DNA of 64,000 bases from Areca catechu (Eukaryota; Streptophyta; Magnoliopsida; Arecales; Arecaceae). The DNA is taken from contig CM038046.1 in NCBI GenBank assembly GCA_021397845.1, positions 5,995,001 through 6,059,000 on the forward strand. The letters are read 5' to 3'. The notes beneath the pieces are model-generated. The model did no database searches. It was not told where the DNA came from and worked only from the letters and a program-made list of their open reading frames with translations. The translations under genes were made by a program, and so were the position numbers. Shown one piece after another: positions 30,770-41,400 of this stretch (its first letter is position 1; each line of letters opens with the position of its first letter).

Positions 30770-33193
30770 TGAAAGGATTATGCCCTATAAGCCAATATTT
30801 GTATCTCCCAGACCATTATAAATTGACAAGTTAATAAAGGCAATATTTTTTCATCATTCGCTGTGTCATTATATGATGAACCCCATAGATTAGGGCTATG
30901 GTCCTAGGGCTATGATGAGATCATACCAGTGAGATCTAAGGCCTTAAAACCCTAATCTAGAATATTCCTAGTCATGGGAACCCTGAGTTGGGGATCAGGG
31001 TTTCCGGTTAGACTGGCACATCCTATGTATGCTGAAAAGGGTGACTGCTCTCACAGTTACTTGTGTGGGACACTAATACAAGGATGTGGGTGCTCATTAG
31101 CGAATGAGTTCACTGAATAGATCCAGTTTGAGAACATCTAATGGAGCCTTAGCTGCATGTCAATAGATGTTTCACATAGTGGGAGTTGTACAAGTAGTCC
31201 TATGACCTGAGACTGCCATAATACCTTATGTACATGAACCCATGCTTTGGTTCAATCTCAATCATGACACTGGGTCATGCACGAGGTTGATGCTGGGTAT
31301 GGTGAATTGTATATGAAGGTAATGAGTAGGTCAACAAGGAATTGATCACTCCTAGTAGGAGGAGATTGCATCCAGCCAAATTAGGTCAGATGATGATTCA
31401 GGAAATCTTTGATCAAAGTACAGATATTAGAAATGATTTCTAATATCGAATTAATTGAATCATTAATGTATGACTGAGCTGGGAATGAGTATAAGCTGGT
31501 TTTGACATGTTTCCATATCCATAGTTATACTCGGGATGCAAGATGATTGAAGGATCGAATTGTACGGGAACTTTCCACTGAAGGGTAGTTTTGGAATTAC
31601 ACCAGAATTTCCATATCTTCCGGGTAGACATGACACGTTGCTAGACGTCAATCTTGTCTTGTGGGTTGATCAAATTAAATGGTTTAATTGGATCACTAAT
31701 TAGGAGGAGTCCTAATTGACTGACTCGAGTTAGCTCGATTTGACCTAAATCGATTAGAATGAGTTCTGATCAGATTAGGTCAACTTGCACTCGGACCCAC
31801 TGCTGGCTAAGTATGGAACCCAATGGGTCACACACTTAGGACAGATAATCAAGGTTTTAATTTGGAATTAAATCTCGTTTGCAGATGAACACACTAGCAT
31901 GTGTTGCAAACCAGGGCTTCTACTTGAATCGGATTCGAGTTAGGGTTCCGATTTGGTCTTTTTTAGATCCAAATTCATTCCGGTTTGAATCTAATTGAAG
32001 ATTCAACACTTTGGGCTAATAGTAGGCTAGCAATTGGGCTAACCTAAGAGGCTAAACCCCTTTCCCACATCGCCTAAGTCCCTCCGCTTCTTTTCCCACG
32101 CGCGCGCGCAAGGAGAAGAGTCCACGCGCGCGTGGACTCTTTCCAAGACGCGTCTTTGCGTGAAAAGAAAGAAAAAAAAAAGGCATGTGATTTTGAAGAG
32201 GCGTGGAAGAGAGTCCACCTAGGCGTGGACTCTCCAAAAAGGGGAAAAATACCGTGAAAAAGAAAAGGAGAAACACCGAAGGGGCGCGACTCTTCTTTCT
32301 GCGCGCGCCCTTCTGTGTTTTTCACGATCCTTCTTCGCGTCTTCCCATCCCAAAGGCCGTGAGATTAATCCCAAGGGCCATGAGATAAAGACAGAAGACG
32401 TGAGAAGGGAGAGAGGGACGTGAGAGGATGTTTTCAGATGAGAAGGCGCCTCTCTGTCGCCTATTTAAGAAGAAGGCTTCACCGTAAAAGTTGATTTCCA
32501 GATTTTCTACGGTGAAGGCTTACTTCTTTTTCCCTCTCCCTCTCCAGAAGACTGTTTCCCCCTCCTCTCTTTCTTCTTTGATTCCTTTACAGAGCCTAGG
32601 CTCTGTCGAATCTCAGAACGGAAGGAGAGTCAGAGAGAGAAACTCTCCGACGGTAAAGGAAGAAGGCGCCTCTCCTTCTTTTCTTTCTTACATTAAGACA
32701 ATCTTGTCTTAATTCTCTTCTCCCTCCAAGACAAGCCTTGTCTCATTTTAGGACAAAGGCTTATTCTTAAGACAAGAGTGTCTTAAGGGGCCAAAGTTGC
32801 TAAAAGACTAGGAGAAGGGTAAGAAAGAAGGTTTAGTCCCAGTTTGGCCAAAAGAGTCCTAGCCAATAGCCCATATATCAAGTTCTTGGGGTAGAACTTG
32901 ATTGGAAGGAACTCAATTAAGGAGTCACTGTCTTGATTATCTGCCCGTGTGGATCACCATCGGAGGGCGGACAAGTGGACGCCTGGTGTGTTCAACAGGC
33001 TACTCAATTTGGAGTTCATTTCTGCATCAGACTGGAAATAGCGATCTGAGGTTAGTATTTAAAGTATGTTAAATTCAGACATGCATGTAGTCACAGTTTT
33101 AATTGCTAATAAGGAGATTTTGGGATTAGGGTTCGGACCTGATTTCATAAAATTTTGAAATCCACACTTCCGCACTGGTTCTCGAACCCTACA
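30770..33193 (+). repeat. Right LTR of the copia element
   Basis: 2424 bp, the same length as the left LTR with no indel (constant offset 7491). It ends CCCTACA at 33193, after which LINE ORF2 sequence (minus strand) begins with GATTAAAGC. Confidence 0.95.
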
Positions 33194-33574
33194 GATTAAA
33201 GCAGAGGCTTCCTCCCAGACCACTCTCCTTTCTCTGTAGGAGGTACTTGCATACACTTCACAGAGGAGCCAGGAGGGTTGATCAGGTTCAGTAACAACAA
33301 TCGCCACGAGCTGAGAAGATCTGTGAAAAATATCAATCCTGGCAGCCGTAACATCCTAGCTGACAATAATTCCTCCAGCCCGGCCTTGAGAAGGCACAAA
33401 ATAGAAACCCCAGTCCCTGGGCAAACGACGCCTAAACCCTTGCAGAGCAGGACCAGTAATCCTAGTCTCAAGCAAAATGCATATCCATGGATGATGTAAT
33501 TAAAGATATCTATGATAGGTAGAAAGAAAGGAGGGTTTGTTCGCCCCCCTTACATTCCAGACAAAAAGTTTCAT
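33194..33574 (-). pseudogene. LINE ORF2 N-terminal part: endonuclease
   Basis: Starts at ATG 33572-33574 reading MKLFVWNVRGANKP, the WN-containing start of the apurinic-type endonuclease (EEP fold) that nicks target DNA. It continues, with stops and a frameshift, through ETRITGPALQGFRR and GFYFVPSQGRAGGI and VVWEEASALI up to the copia junction. The rest of the endonuclease and all of RT are missing. Confidence 0.8.
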
Positions 33575-33639
33575 AAGTACAGGATCAGATACGAGGCTCG
33601 AATCCCTGTCCGACCTCCGTTCCCTTAATTACATTATAT

Positions 33640-35804
33640 TGTATAACTGGAACATTGACTAACCGTTCCCCTTAACTGATTCCTGCAGTGATCCCCAGGA
33701 CATTTTTGACCTTGTCACAGACACTATCATGCCCCCTTGTGTGGCTACCATATCAGTTGTCGCAGGAAAGGGATGCTGGCCTGATGCATTAGGATGTTCT
33801 CCTGGTACAACCTTTCCATCCGTCACAGGAAACTTCCCTTCAACCCTATGTGGATGACCCTTCGATTTTATGGCTTTGCCTGATGAACCTTGCGGTCGGC
33901 TTACCGACTTCCTTGCTAACTCCTTCAGTCGTGGCAGCTTCCCAGCAGCGTCGTGAACCTGCACTTCATGGGAGTCAACATGCACCAAAACTCCACCAGC
34001 AGTTTCCTTACCCCCCGGAACCCCAGATAGAACAATCTCCAACCTTCCCCCACCCCTCCCCCCCCCTTACCAGAACTCCCACCTTCGGTCCCAACAATCT
34101 CAGGCATCCCTACCCTCCCCTCGGCAGGTCCAATCACCCCCACAGAGCCCCCTCCCTCCCCCCGAGCATAATGAGAACTCACTACAGGAGACATCAGACC
34201 ATGTTCGGCCACCTTGCCAGCAGAGAGGGCACCTCCGCTAGGAGATCCCACACTCACCTCAGTACTATCCCCTGCCTTGCCTTCACCCTCCCTCCCAACC
34301 TTGACTTCAACCCTCCGCCACTCTCTTTTCCTCTCCCTCATCCTAATATTTGAACAACCCATCACCGGCGGAAGGACAGCAGAACTAGTGACCCCCAGAT
34401 AAACTCCCTCAGAGACATTCACAGGGGCTGAAGGGCATACCTGACCCGTGGGCGTCGAAGTAGGCTTCACGGAGGATGGTGAGGAAGATCTGGACCGGCT
34501 TCTGGTCCTCTTGAGAGAAATGGTTCTATAGTCCATCATACCCTGGTCCCGGTTGACTTCTTCCGGAGGGAGGATCTGCATGGTGTTCGCCAGTGCCTGG
34601 AAGAAGTTCACTCCAGCCTCCATCAATGACCCTCCGCCCTCAGAGCCTTCCGATCCTGTGGCAACCGGCAACTTCCTCCTCGCCACCTTCGATGGCTTCT
34701 GCCATCCCTCAGAGTCCAACGGCAACGTGGGAGTGGAAGATTGGCAAGTGGGAGAGAAGACCGAGAAGGGGAAGAGGAAGGAGGGTCAGGAGACGATACC
34801 AGAGCCTTACCACGGTCTAGCTTCGAGGCAGCCATAGTTGAGGGCGCCAACGGGCGAGCTGGGCACACCCTCGAAGTAGTAAGCCATGGACCGAAGTTAA
34901 GAAACTCCTCGTGCGGCATGGAGTTAGACCCCAATACCCGAGAGGTTTGGACCCCCTGGTCATCCACGAAATTTCCAAGATCCAATACCGGATCAGTGGC
35001 AGCCTGAGTTCCATGTTCCTCCTTGAACAGGCAACCCTGAAGAAGATGGCCTATTCTTCCACAACGGAAGCAAACAGCCGGGATGCTCTCGTACACAAAT
35101 TGCTGCCAAAATACCGAGTTTCTACCTTGAATCCGGACACCAGGCAGCAGAGGATTTGAAGCATTAAGCTCCATCCGGACTCTAGCAAATCCGGTTTTCC
35201 TCATATGGTCCGTAAAATTGTCCAAAGATAGAGGCTTACTTGCCTCTCCAGCAACAGCCATAATCGCAGATGCCTCCCAGTACTCGAGAGATAAGTTCGG
35301 CAGCCTCATCCACACCACCGTGCAATTTACAGGGCTTCTTTTCGACGAAAAGTCCGGCTGCCACGGAGCCAGTGCCATGAGCTGGCCAGCAACATGCCAC
35401 GGCCCGGTCCCCAGAACCCTCTTGCAGTCATCCTTTGAAGGCAAGCGGGCGACGAAGTGGTCCTCTCACACTGGAAAGATCTCGGGGTCCAAACTCATCT
35501 GCATTCTTTGCCGGATCTCTTTAGCCAGTCGGGCTCCCTGAACCCGGCGACCCAGGCTGCGAAAAATTATCGCGAGGTCCTCGCACTTCTTCCTCGCATC
35601 GTCAATGAGCGATTCCGGCATTATCAGGACCTTGGAGAAGCTCTGCTGTAATCTTTCCATCTCCTTCTCCGACAACTTGTACGAAGTCCAAATAGGCGCT
35701 CTCGACGATCCGTGCACAACATCAATCCACGTACGACCAGCATCGTCGTTGCTATCGGAGCTAGAGGCCTTCCCTTCGCCTCCCAGCTCCGCCATCAAGG
35801 TCAT
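33640..35804 (-). pseudogene. LINE ORF1 (DUF4283 / CCHC RNA-binding protein)
   Basis: Starts at 35804 (MTLMAELGGEGKASSSDSND). A DUF4283-like region runs over about 35700-35200 (DPEIFPV, in-frame TGA near 35463, then EDHFVARLPSKDDCKRVLGT and WMRLPNLSLEYWE). A CCHC knuckle CFRCGRIGHLLQGC lies at about 35080-35040. After a frameshift near 34730 a long Ser/Gly/Arg-rich low-complexity tail runs to about 33660. ORF1 proteins bind LINE RNA and act as chaperones. The stop is consistent with CGA to TGA. Confidence 0.82.
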
Positions 35805-35923
35805 CCAAACACTGTGAAAAAACTCAAACCCTTAAAATTCTCTTACAAGAACTCGAAAAAGATGACGGGGATACCAAGACACTCCTACCGTCACCCGTAA
35901 ACCTCTTTTTAAGTATTTCTTTA

Positions 35924-38231
35924 TCTTACCATTAAAATTTAGTGCCCGAAAATGCTGCAGGCATGTGCGTGCGGTGAACGTGGGGAGTCCACCGTTTCCA
36001 ATTAATCAGCCTCGAGGTAAGCCGCAACCGCATAAAGTGGAGTACACATCTTTTTGCTAGGACGAGTGCACGGTGGCTTCACGTCTCGGGTCTGGATTGG
36101 TTTTGCCATTCTGGATGTCTGAGCCCCCATGACCGCAGCGAGGCTCTTTGTAGTAGGACGAAGAGGTTTTCTTGTTGAAAGGGTTTGTTGCTCCAGAGTC
36201 AAGGTTTTGGTAACAAGAAAAACCACCTAATATTGTTGTTGAATAGCACATCTCTTCCCCATATGAAAATCCTATTTATTGCTGGCAAATCACTTTTCAT
36301 TAGATTTCAACGATGGTCCAGAATGTTCTGATCTTTTTCGAGCGGAGCTATATGTTGTTTCAATAATTCTCAGGTGGAGGCATGTAAAAGTAGCTTCATG
36401 ATCTGATCGATTTTGTTATTTAAATTAGTAGATAAAAAAAATAGAATACAGCAATCGAAGCCGAAAATGATGACGGTGACTGAATGAATGTGTATAAGAT
36501 AATAGTATATTATCTCGTCGAAATCTTTTCTTTAAATTTATAGGATTATGTTAGATAACCAAATATCGTTAGAGAGGTCGCCTTATTTAATATATGTAAT
36601 ATATTTTGTTGAGATGGTCAGATTTTATCTCCTAAAGTTGTTTTCATGGCATCTTTCTGTTAAAATGGCAGGATCTGTTTAAATTTTATCCGCTATGATT
36701 TATACTGAAATAGCAGTGATTGACTGAATTGTCACCTATTCGAGCATCGCGGATTCTACGTAGATAGTCAGCTTATCTAGTACCGAAGGAAATCTATACT
36801 GTATCCGAGCATGCCCGACTAAGCTTACTTAGATAATAGTCTGATCTAAGCACGTACTTGATGGATATGCATAGAGAATGCCATGCTAGTCAGAGTGGTT
36901 ACTTGGTATGGTGGCCGATTTTATCTTTTTCTCATTGATCTTTTTTCTAGTTGACAGTGCAATAGTCTATTTCATTGTCTCTTTCTTAATCGTGTCTTGA
37001 TCGCTCCAAGTCAAATATCCCGATCCTCTATTGCTGGTAGTATGATCGGTGATCTGGTAAGTTCTCGAGGCCAAGTTAGCAATTATCACAATACTATCAA
37101 AAATTGATCTTTTGTTCATCTTTAGGTTTATAAGTTTGAGCAGGTTTCTCAACTAATAGTTTTAGAATTTTTGAATAAATAAATTAATGACAGGTGGTAT
37201 CAGAGCTACTAGACATGATGTATGATACAATTTCTATAAAATTGTAAGCTTATTTTTAGTTAAGAAGTGCCATGCTGGCTTGGTGGCTAGCTTAATCATG
37301 GTAACGGGTTTTCACATTGTCATATTAACTAAAAAACGCTCCAGAATCTAAATTTTATGAGTCGCATTCTTGAATAGTATTATCTTCATTTTTATGCTGG
37401 TCTAGATGTAATTATTGAGGGCAAACCCCAATAAAATTTATAATTTCAAATCCCAATTAGCCAAGGCTTTTGTTTCTGTATTGCAAAAACTTCATGATAG
37501 TGATATATAAATTTATATTCCAATCACGATTAAGATTAAATAGTTTAGATTGTGTGTGCATGAGCCAAAGACCTAACTTGAGCAAACCTTCAGCCTGATT
37601 CGAGCAACCGAAGACATGATCGTACCGGATTCGAGCGTTAGTCCCAATTGATGGTGTTTTTCCTGTTTTTGTTTCAGTTAAATCCAACCGGTCCTCGACA
37701 TCCAACCTTCTCCAATCTCCTCCGTAGAGCCACCAACGCCCTCAAAGCCATCTAGTTTACAGATTACTGACTACATAACAATGATTTCAGGTGCCATGAA
37801 ATCCAAACGTCTTTTGTTTTTTTGCTTGGTGCTGCAAATCATGGAACATGCATTAACGGACAGTCCAAGAACCACGCAATTATCAACCACATAAAATGAA
37901 TCTTGATCAATGACCAACATTTTTGTTAGCTTTACAACTATAAACCATGTGTTCCAAGGCTTCTTATATTTCAAGTAGCATTTTTCAAAATTTTTCAAGA
38001 GGATACATTGCCACAACCAGGCCTAATTGCTTCAAATCTATTAGAGCGAGCCGGTCCGGTGACAAATTAACGCCGGGTTTTCCCTTGGATCCGAGGACAC
38101 GAGGGAAAAGAAGCCAATTGTCCTAGCTGAATCCACGTGGTACACAATCATTGGTGTTTACGACGTGTATGTTGAGAATACGGAGTACTAAGGAGGCCTA
38201 TATTCTACCAGACAAAAAGAAAAACCAGGCC
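35924..38231. other. Intergenic DNA upstream of P58IPK
   Basis: AT-rich and without a recognised gene. Contains an isolated TGGTATCAGAGC at 37195-37206 (PBS-like, see findings). Short ORFs on both strands show no family features. Confidence 0.6.
38133..38140 (+). promoter_or_regulatory. G-box CCACGTGG with upstream CCAAT
   Basis: CCACGTGG is a palindromic bZIP site with an ACGT core, 92 bp before the TATA box of P58IPK. CCAAT stands at 38114-38118, 14 bp before it. The canonical ER-stress element is CCAAT-N9-CCACG, so the parts are right but the spacing is longer. P58IPK is ER-stress induced in other plants. Confidence 0.45.
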
Positions 38232-38239
38232 TATAAATA
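38232..38239 (+). promoter_or_regulatory. TATA box of P58IPK
   Basis: TATAAATA, 173 bp upstream of the ATG. Transcription would begin near 38265, giving a purine-rich leader of about 150 nt. Confidence 0.7.
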
Positions 38240-38411
38240 TTCCCCTGTGACCTTGTCCGATACCAAATTGGATCGCGACGCTGAAACGGAGGGGGGAGAA
38301 CCGGAGAAGGAAGAAATAAAAAGCCGGCGGGTTGGTGGGTCTTCCGAATCGTTCGGGCATTTGGATTTGGGGCTTTCTTCTTCTCTTTGATTTGGAGACG
38401 GAAAGGAAACG

Positions 38412-41400
38412 ATGGCGGCGAAGTTCTCCGGCTATGGGGGACTGGTCCTCGTGCCTCTTCTCCTGTTCTACTTGTTCTGTTCCTCTCTACCCCCGCTCGT
38501 CTCTGGCCAAGGTCGGTCCATTCCTCCCTTGTCTTATGATTCTATTGGGATTTCGTTTTCATGAGCTGATTCGGGATCGATACAGATGAGCTTTATGTTG
38601 GATTGCTGTAACTAGGATGGTACTTTCTATTTTCACTGTTTTTAGGTTTCTTAAAATCTGAAAGAAAGAAATAAAAAAAAGATGAATCTTGATCCTTGAA
38701 ACTCTGGATTCCTGATTCTCGATTTTCTTGATTCAAGTCGAACTGGTCAATTCTTTACCGTTGTTCTTCATTGGACAGTTTATACAACTTCGTTCGTTGT
38801 TCATGTGTTAATATGGGATGATTTAGGATGGTACTTTCTATTTTCACTGTTTTTAGGTTTCTTAAAATCTGAAAGAAAGAAATAAAAAAAAGATGAATCT
38901 TGATCCTTGAAACTCTGGATTCCTGATTCTCGATTTTCTTGATTCAAGTCGAACTGGTCAATTCTTTACCGTTGTTCTTCATTGGACAGTTTATACAACT
39001 TCGTTCGTTGTTCATGTGTTAATATGGGATGATTTCTGTGTTCTGAACGTATTGGGATTGATTAGAAACCTCTGAGATTGGGAATTAAGGTCGTAGGTTG
39101 ACCTTGTCTGTTGCCATTGGTTTCTTTTGATCGGGATGGAAGGTATGCTCGTATTGGCAGGCTAAGATCGCTGGGTTTTGCATTCCGGGTTGACGTTTGG
39201 AAACTGTTTCCATACTGGGATATTTCTGTGATGTTTACATTTTCCTGTCTTATCTTCTTGGATCTGAAAGTGAACCATAGCAAGAACTGATCTCTAGAAT
39301 CTTGCTTTCTATCTACTTTCTCGGTGCATAACTATGTTACTCTTACTCATACTCAAATTCTCTCCGATACCTGTTTCTGATTCAAGTAACTTTTCATTGG
39401 CCTCTAACCTAATCATAGAAACTAGCTAACATGGTTAAAAATGAACCCTTAGGTGTTTCTTGTCTTCACCTCCCCGAGACATATCTAACCGCCTTGCAGC
39501 AAGAGGATACCCCCTAGATGCACTCAAAGATTTTATGTCAGCAATTCCCTTGGGCCAAAACTAGCTAACATGGTTCAATATGTAGTCTCAGGGGTTGCTA
39601 GTCTTCACCATCCCAAGACATCTAACTGCCTTGTAGCAAGAGGATACTGGATTTCATGTTGGCAGACATGGTTAAATATGAAGCCTAAGAGGTTGCCTAC
39701 GTGCCTGTCTTCACGTCCCCAAGACATTTAACTGCCTCTCCGCAAGAGCATACTGCTAGAACAGTCAACGATTTCCTGTTAGCAAACATGGTTGCTATGA
39801 AGCCTGAGGAGTTACTTGTCTTCACCTCTCCAAGACATGCAACTGCTTTGCAGCAACAGGATACTGCTAGAAGCACTAAAAAATTTCATGTTAGCAAACG
39901 TTGTTAATATAAAGCCTCAGAATTTGCCTTGCTTCACCTCCACGACACATCCAACTGCCTCACACAAGAGGATAGCGCTAAAAGCACTCAAAGCTTTCAT
40001 GTCAGAAATTTCCTGGGGCCTTGCACATTTAGAATTTCATACACCTAGGTACTAACTCGAGCATACTTAATGCAGGCAGAAGATATATCAGTAGTGGCAA
40101 AACAAAAATCCAAACCACTTGCTTCCACATAGTGCCACATTGTTCTTGATATACATTATATAACTTTTATGGTTTCCTGAAACAGCACCATCTACATTTT
40201 GCTCATGGTTTTGTTTTATGCTTAAAAATGATGTGGTATTGTAAGTAGTCACTCCCTTTTGCCTTTTTAAACTTTTTTTATTATGTTAGTTCATTTCGCC
40301 AACTTCATGCCCTCCAAGGTTTTAAATCTTGTAGAACTTAGTTGCCTCAATATTTCCATAGAATGGGATGTCCCATTCTCTTGTCCCATCTTGGCTTTAA
40401 TTTTGGTCATACATCATGGTAGATATCCTCCATCTCTCTCCCCTACTTTTTTCATTTCTTTCTTTTTTCCCCTTCTTTTCTTCTACCTTTCTTTTATTTC
40501 CTTTGTTTTTCATTTTTTTATTCCTTCCTTTTTTATTTCTATTCTTTCTATTTTCTTTCTTCCTTTCTTTCTTTATTTTTCTTCTCCCTTCCTTCCTTTT
40601 GTTTTTATTTTCGTTTGCTTCTTTCCTTTTACATTTTTTTTATTCATCTTTCTTTCTTCCTTTCCTTTCTTCTTCTCTCTCTGCATGGATAGGTTTTGGA
40701 ATCCCGACCCTATCCCTATCCCAGTCCTGTTTTCTCTTAGGAACAGGATGTGACAGTCATCCCGCCCTTCATTCCACCGGGATGTAAAATATTGATGTCC
40801 TCTCTTTATGTATCCCTCCCAATGTTACCTAGACGGTTCAAATCCAAAGTTCTTGCTATATCTGGACATGTTAACACACTTGGATACTTCGTTACTCTTC
40901 TTGACATTTCAAATTAGTCCATCATTATATCTTCATAATTACATTTCAACTTTTGTCACTAATACCTAGAAATTTACAAGCATGGTATGCCAAGCCGGCT
41001 GATATCGGTGTATAATGGGCATATAGTACCCTCTCAGTGCCGAGAACTGGCATGTGGTATGGAGGGCATACTGAGTGTTAGTAAACCGAACTAACCCTCA
41101 TACCATGCATGTCAACACCATACCAAGATGTTTTGGTATGGGGTCCGGTGCCAAGATGGTAAACCTTGTTTACAAGTTTAACATCATAGTAGCAAAATTT
41201 TATGAATTCTATGGAATTGCAAGTAACTAGTCCCACAAATTAGTTTTTATATACATACATGTGAATGTATCCATAAACATATCTATATAGTATTAGACAT
41301 ATCCTTTAAAAAAAAAAAAAAAAAGATTTCATGTTCCATTTTGACAACGGTGTCATGTGTCTAGATAACACTAAACCCCACCAAAGAAGCCTTGTAATAA

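Larger units (their letters stand above)
23279..33193 (+). mobile_element. Young, nearly complete Ty1/copia LTR retrotransposon
   Basis: LTR (23279-25702), PBS, long leader, gag-pol in one frame broken by a single TAG, polypurine tract, LTR (30770-33193). The two 2424-bp LTRs differ at four positions that I found by reading (24811/32302, 25048/32539, 25267/32758, 25687/33178). Domain order PR-INT-RT-RH is Ty1/copia. Long LTRs and a leader over 1.1 kb fit an Angela/Tork-like or SIRE-like lineage; the lineage is inference. It sits inside a LINE. Confidence 0.95.
20146..35923 (-). mobile_element. LINE (L1-type, RNase H-bearing) split by a nested copia element
   Basis: Target-site duplication AGTATTTCTTTA at 20146-20157 and 35912-35923. 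The LINE lies between on the minus strand: 5' end near 35911, ORF1 (start 35804), ORF2 start at 33574 with endonuclease, then the copia insertion (33193 down to 21755), then zinc-finger and RNase H parts of ORF2, and an A-rich tail (T-rich 20158-20186 on the + strand). The reverse transcriptase (about 1.5-2 kb expected) is absent. This LINE once inserted full length. It is now dead because of the nested insertion, the deletion and in-frame stops. Confidence 0.88.

Noticed and set aside
40283..40787. ORFs of 123-156 codons rich in Phe, Leu and Ser
   Set aside because: They arise from the pyrimidine-rich stretch in P58IPK intron 1; not a membrane protein gene.
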